This document shows, in pieces, positions 9,757 through 18,879 of a DNA stretch of 64,000 nt. Both the position numbers and the translations under genes were made by a program. This DNA is from Janthinobacterium violaceinigrum (GTDB lineage: Bacteria > Pseudomonadota > Gammaproteobacteria > Burkholderiales > Burkholderiaceae_D), in the NCBI RefSeq assembly GCF_009208555.1, contig NZ_WFLI01000005.1, positions 1 through 64,000 on the forward strand, in the 5' to 3' direction. The notes under the pieces were generated by a model. The model saw only the letters and a list, made by a program, of their open reading frames with translations, had not been told where the DNA came from and did no database searches. Numbering within the stretch: the first letter of the stretch is position 1; each line of letters begins with the position of its first letter.

Positions 9757-11813
9757 TGCACCGTGGGCATGGCCTGGAACGGCGTTTCCTTGGTGCTAGG
9801 CTTGCTGTCGGCGCGCGCCTTCAGAATGGTGCGGATGCCGAAGAAAAGCACGCTGATCACGACGATGACGAAGAAGGCGGCCAGGCCGGCGTCCAGGTAA
9901 TCGTTGAAGATGATCTGCTGCATCTGCGCCACGGACTTGGCCGGCGCCAGCAGGGTGCCTTCATCCAATGCCGCAGAGTATTTCTTGGCATGCGCGAGGA
10001 AGCCCACGCGCGGGTTGGCATCGAAAATCTTTTGCCAGCCTGCCGTCAAGGTGCACAGCAGCAGCCAGATGGTCGGCAAGATCGTTACCCACGCATATTG
10101 TCCCCGTTTCATCTTGAACAGCACGCAGGTGCCGAGGATCAGCGCGATGGCGGCCAGCATCTGGTTGGCGATGCCGAACAGCGGCCACAGGGTGTTGATG
10201 CCGCCCAATGGATCGACCACGCCCTGGTACAGGAAGTAGCCCCAGGCCGCCACGCACAGGCCCGTGGCCAGCAGGTTGGCGATGACGTTTTCCGTCTGTT
10301 TCAGGCTAGGCACGAAGCTGCCCAGCAAATCCTGCAGCATGAAGCGGCCCGCACGCGTGCCCGCATCGACGGCCGTCAGGATGAACAGCGCTTCGAACAG
10401 GATGGCGAAGTGGTACCAGAAGGCCATCATGGCCTTGCCGCCGATGGCGCCCGACAGGATCTGCGCCATGCCGACGGCCAGGGTCGGCGCGCCGCCCGCA
10501 CGCGAGATGATGCTGTGCTCGCCAACGTCCTTGGCCGTCTGCGTCAGCATGTCCGGCGTCACATAGAAGCCCCACTGCGAGATCGCTTGCGCGGCCGATT
10601 CGGCCGTGGTGCCGATCAGGGCGGCCGGGCTGTTCATGGCGAAATAGATGCCGGGCTCGATGGTCGAGGCGGCCACCAGGGCCATGATGGCAACGAACGA
10701 TTCCATCAGCATGGCGCCATAGCCGATGAAGCGGGCATGGCTTTCGTTTTCAATCATCTTCGGCGTGGTGCCCGAGGAAATCAGTGCGTGGAAGCCGGAG
10801 ACGGCGCCGCAGGCAATCGTGATGAACAGGAAGGGGAACAGATTGCCCGACCAGACGGGGCCGGAGCCGTCGATGAACTTGGTCATGGCCGGCATTTTCA
10901 GGTAAGGCGCGACGACGATGATGCCGATGGCCAGGCCCAGGATGGTGCCGATCTTCAGGAACGTCGACAGGTAGTCGCGCGGCGCCAGCAGCAGCCACAC
11001 GGGCAGGACGGAAGCGATGAAGCCGTAGCCGATCAGCATCCACGTCAGTTCCGTGCCCGTGAACGTGAACATGGGGCCCAGCACGGCGTGTTCCTGCACG
11101 TACTGGCCGCCGATGATGGCCAGCATCAGCAGCACAAAGCCGATGATGGAGATTTCGCCGATGCGGCCCACGCGGATGAAGCGCGAGTACACGCCCATGA
11201 ACAGGGCGATGGGGATCGTCGCCATCACGGTGAAGCTGCCCCATGGGGAGCCCGTCAGCGCCTTGACGACGATCAAGGCCAGCACGGCCAGGATAATGAC
11301 CATGATCATGAAGCAGCCCAGGAGCGCAATCATGCCGGGAATCTCGCCCAGTTCAGCCTTGATCAGGTCGCCCAGGGAGCGGCCGTCGCGGCGCATGGAA
11401 ATGAACAGCACGATGAAATCCTGCACGGCGCCCGCAAACACGACGCCCGCCAAGATCCACAGCATGCCGGGCAGATAGCCCATCTGCGCGGCCAGCACGG
11501 GGCCGACCAGGGGACCGGCGCCGGCAATAGCCGCGAAATGGTGGCCGAACAGCACGTATTTATTCGTCGGCACGTGGTCGAGGCCATCGTTGTGCTTGAA
11601 GGCGGGCGTCATGCGGCGCGCATCGAGGCCCAGCACCTTGTCGGCGATGAACAGGCTGTAGAAACGGTAGGCGATCAGGTAGACGCAGACGGCGGCGATG
11701 ACGATCCAGATTGCGCTGATCGGTTCGCCGCGTTGCAGGGCGACGACGCCCAGGGACCCGGCGCCGGCCAGCGCAAGCGCTGCCCAGCCGAGCTGTTTGA
11801 AAATGCGGTTCAT
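9753..11813 (-). CDS. cstA: Carbon starvation protein A / pyruvate transporter family (CstA/BtsT)
   Basis: A 686-residue integral inner-membrane transporter with about 16-18 hydrophobic segments. Diagnostic segments are PTNKYVLFGHHFAAIAGAGP, GPVLAAQMGYLPG, GAVQDFIVLFISMRRDG, VSGFHALISSGTTPK and GIANQMLAAIALILGTC. Family members import pyruvate or peptides, mostly during carbon limitation. It forms an overlapping pair with ybdD and is transcribed away from a cache-domain kinase/LuxR-type regulator pair, which suggests that two-component control by an extracellular carboxylate governs it (inference). Confidence 0.95.
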   Translation of the reverse strand: MNRIFKQLGWAALALAGAGSLGVVALQRGEPISAIWIVIAAVCVYLIAYRFYSLFIADKVLGLDARRMTPAFKHNDGLDHVPTNKYVLFGHHFAAIAGAGPLVGPVLAAQMGYLPGMLWILAGVVFAGAVQDFIVLFISMRRDGRSLGDLIKAELGEIPGMIALLGCFMIMVIILAVLALIVVKALTGSPWGSFTVMATIPIALFMGVYSRFIRVGRIGEISIIGFVLLMLAIIGGQYVQEHAVLGPMFTFTGTELTWMLIGYGFIASVLPVWLLLAPRDYLSTFLKIGTILGLAIGIIVVAPYLKMPAMTKFIDGSGPVWSGNLFPFLFITIACGAVSGFHALISSGTTPKMIENESHARFIGYGAMLMESFVAIMALVAASTIEPGIYFAMNSPAALIGTTAESAAQAISQWGFYVTPDMLTQTAKDVGEHSIISRAGGAPTLAVGMAQILSGAIGGKAMMAFWYHFAILFEALFILTAVDAGTRAGRFMLQDLLGSFVPSLKQTENVIANLLATGLCVAAWGYFLYQGVVDPLGGINTLWPLFGIANQMLAAIALILGTCVLFKMKRGQYAWVTILPTIWLLLCTLTAGWQKIFDANPRVGFLAHAKKYSAALDEGTLLAPAKSVAQMQQIIFNDYLDAGLAAFFVIVVISVLFFGIRTILKARADSKPSTKETPFQAMPTVQ

Positions 11814-11912
11814 GCTTCCTCCAGAGATTGACGGGCGCTGTGCCGTGCGATGATGTGTGCTGCCGAGCCTGGTCGTCGCCAGTTTGGATGTTACTTTTGG
11901 TGTATCTGCAGC

Positions 11913-11941
11913 TTATGGCGAGTATTCAGGAATCGTATAAT
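11913..11941 (+). promoter_or_regulatory. Candidate sigma-70 promoter for the cache-domain kinase operon
   Basis: A perfect TATAAT at 11936-11941 lies 17 bases after a weak -35-like TTATGG at 11913-11918. Transcription would start near 11948, about 110 bases before the kinase ATG. The weak -35 fits a promoter that needs activation. Confidence 0.45.
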
Positions 11942-11956
11942 TGCCGCAAGCGCAGC

Positions 11957-11988
11957 ACTACGCAGTAACGCTCAGTATTACTACGCAG
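11957..11988. promoter_or_regulatory. Paired ACTACGCAG direct repeats in the cstA/kinase divergent region
   Basis: The 9-mer ACTACGCAG occurs at 11957-11965 and 11980-11988, 23 bases apart (about two helical turns), with GTAA/TTAC symmetry between. It is a plausible binding site for the LuxR-type regulator encoded next to it. No protein evidence supports this yet. Confidence 0.35.
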
Positions 11989-12057
11989 GCCGATCACGGC
12001 GCCGCGACGTAAAATCACGCATTCCCACCAGCATCGACGCCGCCGGAGCGCCAGGCC

Positions 12058-13428
12058 ATGAAACTCAGACAGAAAGTCATCTTCCTGGCCATCACGCCGC
12101 TCATACTCGCCCTGTGCGCCATCGCGTTTGCCGTGCGGCACCAGGCGATCACCTTGGCCGAGCAGCAGCGCGCCACCATCCAGCAGGCGTATCTGGCCAG
12201 CAAGGAAGCCGAACTCAAGCATTACGTGACCCTGGCCAGCCATTCCATCGCCTCCCTGTACCAGTCGGGGCGCAAGGATGGCGCCACGCAGGAAGAGGCC
12301 AAGCGCATCCTGTCCGCCCTCAGCTATGGCGACGATGGCTATTTCTTCATCTATGATTTGCAGGGCAAGTCGCTGATGCATCCGCGCCAGCCCGAGCTGG
12401 TGGGGCAGAACCTGTGGGAGCTGCGCGACGCGGAAGGCAACCTGACCATCCAGCGCCTGATGCAGCGGGCGAAGGGCGGCGGCGGCTTCGAACGCTACAA
12501 CTGGATCAAACCGTCGACCAACAAGTCCGCGCCCAAGCTCGGCTATGTGATCCTGATGCCGGAGTGGGGCTGGATGATGGGCACGGGCATCTACATGGAT
12601 GACGTGGACCAGGCGCTGGCCCAGGTCGACGCCCAGCAGTCGCGCAATATCCGCTCCACCATGGAATTGATCGCCGGCATCGCCATCCTCGGCTCCCTGC
12701 TGGTGGCCGCCTGCGGCCTGGTGCTGAACCTGCGCGAATTGCGCGTGGCCGATGCCAAGCTGAAAGTGCTGGCGCAGCGCGTGGTGGAGTCGCAGGAGGA
12801 AGAGCGGGCGCGGCTGTCGCGCGACTTGCATGACGGCATCAGCCAGTGGCTGGTGTCCATCAAACTGCAGATCGAGGCGGGCATCGCGCGCCTGGCCGGC
12901 AATGCAGAGCAGAAAGAAAAGGCGCCCGCCACGTTCGAGCGGGCCGCCGAGCAGCTCAACAAGGTGCTGGGCGAAGTGCGGCGCATTTCGCACAACCTGC
13001 GCCCGGCCATCCTCGACGACCTGGGCCTGGCCGCCGCGCTCGACCACCTCGTGCATGAATTTAACGACAGCAGCAGCGCGCAAGCTAGTTTCACGGCCAG
13101 TCCGGCGGCGGCGGGCGAGGGCTTGCCCGACATGGTCAATACCGTGCTGTTCCGCATTGCCCAGGAAGCGCTGACCAATTGCGAGCGCCATGCCCACGCC
13201 AGCGCCGTCGAGGTCAGCTTGCGCGAGGCGGACAAGGCCGTGGAATTGCGCATCGGGGATAATGGCGGCGGCTTCGATTTCGACGGCATCGTCCTGCACC
13301 CGCAGCGCGGCATCGGCCTGCGCAACATGACGGAACGCATGGAAGCCATCGGCGGCAGCCTGCACATCACTTCCTCGCCCGCCGGCACCGTGGTGCTGGC
13401 GCGGCTCGGCCTTTCCTCCACACACTGA
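12058..13428 (+). CDS. Cache-domain sensor histidine kinase (NarL-type, HisKA_3)
   Basis: A 456-residue membrane kinase. Order: N-terminal membrane helix (VIFLAITPLILALCAIAFAV), extracytoplasmic single-cache domain with the typical YGDDGYFFIYDLQGKSLMHP and WGWMMGTGIYMDDVD segments, second helix (about 205-225), HisKA_3 with phospho-His in ARLSRDLHDGISQWLVSIK (His about 259), and HATPase with IGDNGGGFDFDGI and GIGLRNMTERM. Cache domains of this type bind small carboxylates. It precedes its LuxR-type regulator by 13 bases and is divergent from cstA, so pyruvate or a related acid is a reasonable ligand guess. Confidence 0.93.
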   Translation: MKLRQKVIFLAITPLILALCAIAFAVRHQAITLAEQQRATIQQAYLASKEAELKHYVTLASHSIASLYQSGRKDGATQEEAKRILSALSYGDDGYFFIYDLQGKSLMHPRQPELVGQNLWELRDAEGNLTIQRLMQRAKGGGGFERYNWIKPSTNKSAPKLGYVILMPEWGWMMGTGIYMDDVDQALAQVDAQQSRNIRSTMELIAGIAILGSLLVAACGLVLNLRELRVADAKLKVLAQRVVESQEEERARLSRDLHDGISQWLVSIKLQIEAGIARLAGNAEQKEKAPATFERAAEQLNKVLGEVRRISHNLRPAILDDLGLAAALDHLVHEFNDSSSAQASFTASPAAAGEGLPDMVNTVLFRIAQEALTNCERHAHASAVEVSLREADKAVELRIGDNGGGFDFDGIVLHPQRGIGLRNMTERMEAIGGSLHITSSPAGTVVLARLGLSSTH

Positions 13429-13441
13429 TAGATACGCAACC

Positions 13442-14071
13442 ATGACCGAGAAGATCAACATCCTGCTGGTGGACGACCATCCCCTCGTGCGCGACGGCTT
13501 GCGCGCGCGCCTGGAAGCGGTGGCGCATTTCGACGTGGTGGCCGAGGCGGGCGGCGCCGACGAAGCCTTGAGCCAGGCGCGCCTCCACAAGGTGGACCTG
13601 GTGCTGATGGATATCAATATGCGCGGCACCAACGGCATCGAGGCGACGGCGCTGTTCAAGCAGGCGTTTCCGCAGATTGCCGTGCTGATCCTGTCCATGC
13701 ACGACAAGCTCGAATATGTGTCGCAGGCGATTGCCGCCGGCGCGCGCGGCTATGTGCTCAAAGATGCCCCAGGGAAAGATATCGTGTTTGCCATCGAGAC
13801 GGTGATGTCTGGCGGTATTTATTACAGTGCGGCCCTGGCGCGGCAACTGTCGCGCCCGCAAGTGCACGATTCCTTCCTCACCACGCGCGAGCAGCAAGTG
13901 CTGCAGCACATCGCGGCGGGCCAGTCGAACAAGCAGATCGCCCGCGACCTGGACCTGAGCGTGCGCACGGTGGAGACGCACCGGCTGAACATCAAGCGCA
14001 AGCTGGGCATCGAAGGGCAGGCTGAACTGATCAAATATGCGGTCGAGCATGCGCATGGCGGCAGTGCCTGA
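13442..14071 (+). CDS. LuxR/NarL-family response regulator
   Basis: A 209-residue DNA-binding regulator. The receiver domain has the acidic pair and switch residues (LLVDDHPLVRDGL; phospho-Asp in VLMDINMRGTNG; Lys in GYVLKDAPGKD). The C-terminal LuxR helix-turn-helix is LTTREQQVLQHIAAGQSNKQ...VRTVETHRLNIKRKL. It is the obvious partner of the upstream cache-domain kinase. Likely targets are its own operon and the divergent cstA-ybdD; the repeat pair at 11957-11988 is a candidate site. Confidence 0.95.
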   Translation: MTEKINILLVDDHPLVRDGLRARLEAVAHFDVVAEAGGADEALSQARLHKVDLVLMDINMRGTNGIEATALFKQAFPQIAVLILSMHDKLEYVSQAIAAGARGYVLKDAPGKDIVFAIETVMSGGIYYSAALARQLSRPQVHDSFLTTREQQVLQHIAAGQSNKQIARDLDLSVRTVETHRLNIKRKLGIEGQAELIKYAVEHAHGGSA

Positions 14072-14287
14072 ACGGCGCAGGCATCGCGGCATTTTTTCAA
14101 ACCCGCATGGCAGGCGGGTCTCCCGGGGGAATGTTTTTTTTGAACATTTATTGCCAATTTTAAACTGTTTCGCGGGTGAGATTCGGATAGAATGATTCTT
14201 GCTGTCGAAATGGCATCCCTGTCGGGCCAGGGTTGCCAATGCTGGTCAGTTTATTTACTATGGCGCCCTACCCACACTGAGATACCG

Positions 14288-15460
14288 ATGTCAGCGTCTG
14301 AATCAAACCTGTTTCCGTTGGTGGGATTACAAGCAGTAGCCAACGCTCATAACGAGTGGGTCGCTGTCACCTTGCATGTACCGCAGGCCTCGACGGCGCC
14401 GCTGCTGGCGGCGCTGGCCGCCGCCGATGCATATGCCTTCCTGGCACCGCTCGACTGCATCATTCCCCTGGCCGACCCGCATGGCGTGGACGAGGCCGTG
14501 CTGGCGCAACTGGCGCCGCAACGCACCATCTTCCGTTTGCCGGCCCATCTTGCCGGCGATAAGCACATCCAGAAAAAATGCCAGCAATGGCGCGACGCCG
14601 GCTACCGCATCATCCTCGATGGCGCCGAAGCCGGTCCCGTGACGGCGGCGCAGGTCGACGCGCGCGCGCTGAGCTTTGACGCGGCCGGCGCCCGCCCGGC
14701 CCTGCATCAGCTGCTGCCCTTGCCGGGGCCGCACCTGGCCTACAACATCGGCGACGGGGGGCAGCTTGCCGCGTTGCAGGAAATCGGCGTGAGCTGGTTT
14801 GCCGGCGACTACGCGCTGCAGCAGGCGCGCCAGCAAAGCGAGCCGGAGGATGCCACGTCGCGGCGCCGCCTGCTGGCGCTGCTGGGCCTGCTGGCCCGCG
14901 ATGCCGATGCGCACGAGCTGGAAGTGCCGCTCAAGCAAGATCCATCGCTCAGCTATCATTTATTGAAACTGGTCAATTCAGCCGCCTTCGGTTTCACGGC
15001 GCCCATCACGGGCTTTGGCCAGGCCATCACCTTGCTGGGCCGGCGCCAGCTGCAGCGCTGGCTGCAACTGCTGCTATATGCGCGCCAGCAGGACGATGGC
15101 AAGATCCACGCGCTGCTGCCGCTGGCGGCCGTGCGCGCGGCGCAGATGGAAGCGCTGTGCCAGCTGCGCGGCGGCGACCGCGACGCGCAGGACCTGGCCT
15201 TCATGGCGGGCGTGTTCTCGCTGCTCGACGTGCTGCTGGGCATGCCCATGCAGGACATCATCGCCACCCTGAACCTGGCGCCCGAAGTCAGCGCCGCCTT
15301 GCTCGAACGCAGCGGCGAACTGGGCACCTTGCTGGCGCTGGTCGAAAGCGCCACGCCGCCGCCCGAAGGCTTGCGCCGTGCCGGCATCGATGGAGAAACC
15401 TATTGGCGCAGCCTGCTGCAGGCCTACCAATGGGCCATCCAGGTCAGCCGGAACCTCTAG
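14288..15460 (+). CDS. HDOD-domain protein with N-terminal EAL-like region
   Basis: A 390-residue cytosolic protein. The start at 14288 ([13 protein letters not shown]) is preferred over an earlier in-frame ATG because the extra residues look non-coding. The N-terminal half resembles the degenerate EAL fold of EAL-HDOD proteins but shows no EAL catalytic motif. The C-terminal half is [51 protein letters not shown] and [15 protein letters not shown]. Such proteins are signalling scaffolds rather than enzymes. It ends one base before a PAS-GGDEF-EAL gene, so the two are almost certainly co-translated and may act together. Confidence 0.85.
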   Translation: MSASESNLFPLVGLQAVANAHNEWVAVTLHVPQASTAPLLAALAAADAYAFLAPLDCIIPLADPHGVDEAVLAQLAPQRTIFRLPAHLAGDKHIQKKCQQWRDAGYRIILDGAEAGPVTAAQVDARALSFDAAGARPALHQLLPLPGPHLAYNIGDGGQLAALQEIGVSWFAGDYALQQARQQSEPEDATSRRRLLALLGLLARDADAHELEVPLKQDPSLSYHLLKLVNSAAFGFTAPITGFGQAITLLGRRQLQRWLQLLLYARQQDDGKIHALLPLAAVRAAQMEALCQLRGGDRDAQDLAFMAGVFSLLDVLLGMPMQDIIATLNLAPEVSAALLERSGELGTLLALVESATPPPEGLRRAGIDGETYWRSLLQAYQWAIQVSRNL

Positions 15461-15461
15461 C

Positions 15462-17507
15462 ATGCCCCTGTTTCCGGTGTCGGATTTCCTCGGTGACAGC
15501 GCCGCCCTGTGCGACGCCGTCGTGCGTTTGCGCGGCCCCGCGCTGGTGGCGGAACTGGGCCGCATCGCCAGCGCCGTGATGGCCAGCCCCCATGGCCAGT
15601 TCCTGCCTGCGGCCAGCCTGGATGCGGCGGCGCCGTCCGCGCTGTTTCCCAGCGATACACCCGCCTTGCTGCAGGAAATCAGTTTCGACGGCCACTGCTT
15701 CGGCCACTACAGCGTGGCCGGACGCAGCCGGTACAACGACGCCGACCGCCGCCAGCTGGCCAGCCTGGCCTCGCTGACGGCCGGCGTGCTGCAAGTGCAT
15801 TCGCTGGCGCAACGCTCGACCCATGCTTACGCGCAAGTCGAAGCCTTGCTGGCTCAGCAGACGCAAATCCTCGACCAGTTGCACGAATCCGTGCTGACGA
15901 TGGACTTGACGGGCTACATCACCAGTTGGAACAAGGGCGCGGAGCGCCTGTTCGGCTATACCTCGGTGGAAGCCGTGGGGCGCAACATCCTGTTCCTGTA
16001 CGACGAAGAAGACACGGGTTTCCACGATGCCTTCCTGGAGCAGGGAGGACGCCTGATGGAGGTGCGCCGCCGAAAGAAGTCAGGCGAGATCTTCTGGGCC
16101 AGCCTGTCCTTGTCGCCGCTGCAGGACATGGACGACAAGCCCATCGGACTCATCGCCTACCTGACGGACATCACGGAACGCAAGCTGGCTGAAGAGCGCC
16201 TGCATCACCTCGCGTATTACGACCCGCTGACCAGCCTGCCGAACCGCACCTTGCTGGCCAAGCTGGTGGACCAGGCCCTGAGCGTGGCGCAGCGCAGCAA
16301 GATGCTGGGTTGCGTGCTGTTCATCGACCTGAACCGCTTTAAACTGATCAACGACACCCTGGGCCGGCGCATCGGCGACGAGTTGCTGCGCCAGGTTTCG
16401 CTGCGCTTCCGCAAGGCATTGCGCGACCAGGACCTGGTGGCGCGCCTGGGCGGCGACGAGTTTGCCGTCGGCCTGTTCGACATCGGCCAGCATTTCGAGG
16501 CCAGCATGGTGTCGCAAAAGCTGCTCGCTTCCTTGGTGGAACCGTTCCTGATCGAAGGCCACGACTTGCGCGTGGGCGCCAGCATCGGCATCAGCGTGTA
16601 TCCGCAAGACGGACAGGACGCGGAAACCCTGCTGCGCCTGGCCGACATCGCCATGTTCCGCGCCAAGCAGGACAGCGGCGGCGAAGCGGAAAGCGTGGCC
16701 TTCTACAGCCAGGACATGAATGTGGGCATGCAAGCGCGCATGCGCCTGGAAACGGGCTTGCGCCAGGCCCTGTCGGCGCAGCAACTGCTGCTGCACTACC
16801 AGCCGAAATATGCACTGGCCAGCGGGCGCATCATCGGCGCCGAAGCCCTGGTGCGCTGGCATCACCCGCAGCACGGCATGATCCCGCCCGCCGAATTCAT
16901 CCCCCTGGCCGAATCGACGGGCCTGGTGGTGCAGGTGGGCGAGTGGGTGCTGGAAGCGGCCTGCGCCCAGGCGCAGGCGTGGAAACTGGCCGGCCTGCCG
17001 CCGATCCGCCTGGCCGTCAACGTATCCGCGCGCGAATTCACGGCGGCCCTGCCCGCCAGGGTGGCGGCAACCCTGGCCCGCTACGGCCTGGAAGCGGCCT
17101 GGCTGGAACTGGAAATCACGGAAAGCACCCTGATGCACAACATCGAACGCGTGATCGGCATCATGGACCGCATCACGGCGCTGGGTGTGGCCCTGTCGCT
17201 GGACGACTTCGGCACCGGCTATTCGAGCCTGTCCTATCTGAAACGCTTCCCCATCGACACCCTGAAGATCGACCGTTCCTTCACCACCGGCATCCCCACC
17301 GACGCCAGCGACTGCGCCATCGCCAGCACCATCATCAGCATCGCCCAGCAACTGCACCATAAAGTGATCGCGGAAGGCGTGGAAACGGCCGAGCAACTGG
17401 CGTTCCTGAAAAGCTCGGGCTGCGACGAAGTCCAGGGCTACCTGTTCTCGCGCCCCCTGCCGGCGGGGGAGTTCGAGAAGACGCTGCGGGAAAACTGGGG
17501 CGTGTAA
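15462..17507 (+). CDS. PAS-GGDEF-EAL bifunctional c-di-GMP protein
   Basis: A 681-residue cytosolic protein. The start at 15462 follows the HDOD stop by one base. The N-terminal 130 residues are an uncharacterised, possibly GAF-like sensor. Then comes PAS with PAC ([20 protein letters not shown] ... [12 protein letters not shown], about 140-255), GGDEF with an intact [12 protein letters not shown] (about 329) and EAL with an intact [14 protein letters not shown] (about 460), [18 protein letters not shown] and AEGVETAEQ. Both catalytic sites look active. No membrane segments are seen. Confidence 0.93.
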   Translation: MPLFPVSDFLGDSAALCDAVVRLRGPALVAELGRIASAVMASPHGQFLPAASLDAAAPSALFPSDTPALLQEISFDGHCFGHYSVAGRSRYNDADRRQLASLASLTAGVLQVHSLAQRSTHAYAQVEALLAQQTQILDQLHESVLTMDLTGYITSWNKGAERLFGYTSVEAVGRNILFLYDEEDTGFHDAFLEQGGRLMEVRRRKKSGEIFWASLSLSPLQDMDDKPIGLIAYLTDITERKLAEERLHHLAYYDPLTSLPNRTLLAKLVDQALSVAQRSKMLGCVLFIDLNRFKLINDTLGRRIGDELLRQVSLRFRKALRDQDLVARLGGDEFAVGLFDIGQHFEASMVSQKLLASLVEPFLIEGHDLRVGASIGISVYPQDGQDAETLLRLADIAMFRAKQDSGGEAESVAFYSQDMNVGMQARMRLETGLRQALSAQQLLLHYQPKYALASGRIIGAEALVRWHHPQHGMIPPAEFIPLAESTGLVVQVGEWVLEAACAQAQAWKLAGLPPIRLAVNVSAREFTAALPARVAATLARYGLEAAWLELEITESTLMHNIERVIGIMDRITALGVALSLDDFGTGYSSLSYLKRFPIDTLKIDRSFTTGIPTDASDCAIASTIISIAQQLHHKVIAEGVETAEQLAFLKSSGCDEVQGYLFSRPLPAGEFEKTLRENWGV

Positions 17508-17556
17508 GGCTTTCCGTTGGCGTGCCGGCGGCGGTATGGAACCCACCAGCGAAGAG

Positions 17557-17586
17557 CCGGGGGCAGACCCGCCGGGTACGCCCCCA
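17557..17586. repeat. Degenerate copy of the REP-like palindrome
   Basis: CCGGGGGCAGACCC and GGGTACGCCCCCAG form an imperfect hairpin related to the perfect palindrome at 3033-3063. It lies between the GGDEF-EAL gene and the tRNA-Ser promoter. Confidence 0.5.
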
Positions 17587-17629
17587 GTCCTTGCCGCTTG
17601 GGGAAATAAGGCCACGGGAGTGCAAGCCA

Positions 17630-17658
17630 TTGGTAAGCCACTGACCTTTATGTATAAT
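17630..17658 (+). promoter_or_regulatory. Promoter of tRNA-Ser
   Basis: TTGGTA at 17630-17635 and a perfect TATAAT at 17653-17658 are separated by 17 bases, placing the start point a few bases before the mature tRNA 5' end. Confidence 0.75.
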
Positions 17659-17668
17659 GCTGCCATCT

Positions 17669-17758
17669 GGAAGCGTGGCCGAGTGGTTGAAGGCACTAGT
17701 CTTGAAAACTAGCGACGGGTTAAACTGTTCGTGAGTTCGAATCTCACCGCTTCCGCCA
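17669..17758 (+). tRNA. tRNA-Ser (anticodon UGA)
   Basis: The acceptor stem GGAAGCG pairs with CGCTTCC, followed by discriminator G and an encoded CCA (17756-17758). The D arm is GCCGAGTGGTTGAAGGC. The anticodon loop CTTGAAA (17701-17707) has TGA at 17703-17705. A long variable arm typical of serine tRNAs and the T arm GTGAG-TTCGAAT-CTCAC follow. Length is 90 bases with CCA. The prophage integrase lies just downstream, so the 3' end is the probable left attachment region. Confidence 0.97.
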
Positions 17759-17765
17759 GAATGAT

Positions 17766-17798
17766 AAAAAAGCCCTTGATTTTAAAGGGCTTTTTTTT
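17766..17798 (+). terminator. Rho-independent terminator of tRNA-Ser
   Basis: AGCCCTT/AAGGGCT stem extended by an A/T tract, with a 7-base loop and eight T residues. It begins 8 bases after the tRNA CCA end. Confidence 0.9.
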
Positions 17799-17855
17799 CG
17801 TCTATGCGGCATGAGTGTGTGGGTGATGGTGGAGCACTACAAAAATCACGCAGAC

Positions 17856-17878
17856 GTTGCGGAAGTGATTTCCGCAAC
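17856..17878. repeat. Inverted repeat downstream of the prophage membrane gene
   Basis: Perfect 9-base arms GTTGCGGAA and TTCCGCAAC around a 5-base loop. It lies 22 bases beyond the stop of the 230-residue membrane gene on its 3' side, so it may stop that transcript; the following T-run is distant. It could instead be an integrase arm site near the attachment point. Confidence 0.45.
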
Positions 17879-17900
17879 AACGATAAGAAACGCACCAATT

Positions 17901-18593
17901 TTATTGTTGAGGCTTGTTGTTTTGTGATGCTTTTGGGGCTGGTGGTGTGCCTGCCGCTCCGGGATTAGCTTGAGTTTTCGGTGTTGATTTTGGCGGTTTT
18001 GCCTGCATTAAGCTTACCGGGAGCCCGTCCATCGCGGTGCCGTGCGTAGTCTTTGTCACTTTGTCGATTTTTGACATCTTTTCATTCTCCTTAATTATTG
18101 CTGATTTCTCAAGATTGCTGGAAACAAATACAATTGTAAAAACCAATGCCAAGAGGAAAAGTATTACGCATACAACATTTGATTTTAGAACAATCATGTT
18201 GTAACAATTCTTCTTGTCAATGAAATTTTCATTGTCCTTTAGATAGTATTCCTGCGCGTGACGTAGCGATAAATCCAAACCTTTGTAGCTGATCAGGAAC
18301 GATAAAGTGGTTAATGCTATAGCTGCACTAAAAAGATACCAAGACCAATAGAGGAAGGCTGCATTGTTTGCTACCGTTATTGGTACAAAATCTTTCAAAA
18401 ACGCGATTGAAATACCAAGTCCCCAGCTTGAGTACGTCAGAATAGATTTATCAAGATTGTCAGAGCTTAAGACCTGCCGTTTTTCAATCTCCGTCTTGAA
18501 GTCTTTGAATAATTTATTTAGTTCTTCCTGCCTTTTTTCATCTGTTTCCGGTTGTTCTTCTTCCCGGTCAGCTATTTCGGTTTCAGCCCCCAT
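17901..18593 (-). CDS. Three-helix membrane protein of unknown function (prophage cargo)
   Basis: 230 residues, not recognised. The N-terminus (1-45) is highly charged and probably coiled (REEEQPETDEKRQEELNKLF). Hydrophobic segments lie at about 51-72, 78-102 and 138-160, with a cytosolic loop of about 35 residues between the second and third. The tail is a Pro/Ala/Gln/Asn-rich low-complexity stretch ending NNKPQQ. The gene starts 13 bases after a 51-residue peptide gene and both lie between the integrase and the tRNA-Ser end, a usual place for prophage cargo. Base composition is lower in GC than the host. A membrane effector of a defence or exclusion system is possible but unproven. Confidence 0.75.
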   Translation of the reverse strand: MGAETEIADREEEQPETDEKRQEELNKLFKDFKTEIEKRQVLSSDNLDKSILTYSSWGLGISIAFLKDFVPITVANNAAFLYWSWYLFSAAIALTTLSFLISYKGLDLSLRHAQEYYLKDNENFIDKKNCYNMIVLKSNVVCVILFLLALVFTIVFVSSNLEKSAIIKENEKMSKIDKVTKTTHGTAMDGLPVSLMQAKPPKSTPKTQANPGAAGTPPAPKASQNNKPQQ

Positions 18594-18606
18594 AGTTTTT
18601 CACCGC

Positions 18607-18762
18607 TTATTTGCTCTTCGGTTTCGGGGCGGGTTGACTTTTTTTAGGGGCAGGGGTCATTGAACTAGATGGAATTCCCGCTTTCGTACTAGTTCTAGTC
18701 GGCGTCGTAACTACTGTTATGGTTGGATTGTTGGTAACAACTACTTTTTTGTTTCCGGTCAT
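18607..18762 (-). CDS. 51-residue Thr/Pro/Lys-rich peptide of unknown function
   Basis: A short frame with a strong AAGGAG ribosome site seven bases before the ATG at 18762. The product starts MTGNKKVVVTNNPTITVVTT and ends in a PAPKK/PAPKPK basic tail. It has no membrane helix. The spacing to the next gene is 13 bases, so the two are an operon. The low-complexity Pro/Lys tail resembles the tail of the downstream membrane protein, which suggests that the two are partners. Nothing is known of its function. Confidence 0.6.
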   Translation of the reverse strand: MTGNKKVVVTNNPTITVVTTPTRTSTKAGIPSSSMTPAPKKSQPAPKPKSK

Positions 18763-18879
18763 CTTGGACTCCTTGAGAGTATTTTCACAAAGTAAATTTA
18801 ATTTTCCTTAAAGCATTCTATTGCAGAAAGATCTATTTGTCTGTAAAACTTGGCAAGGAGGGTATTATTATTTTGATTA

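Noticed and set aside
6268-11831. Long rightward frames opposite the hybrid kinase and cstA
   Set aside because: These are His/Arg/Gln-rich shadow frames of high-GC genes; the minus-strand genes carry all recognised domains.
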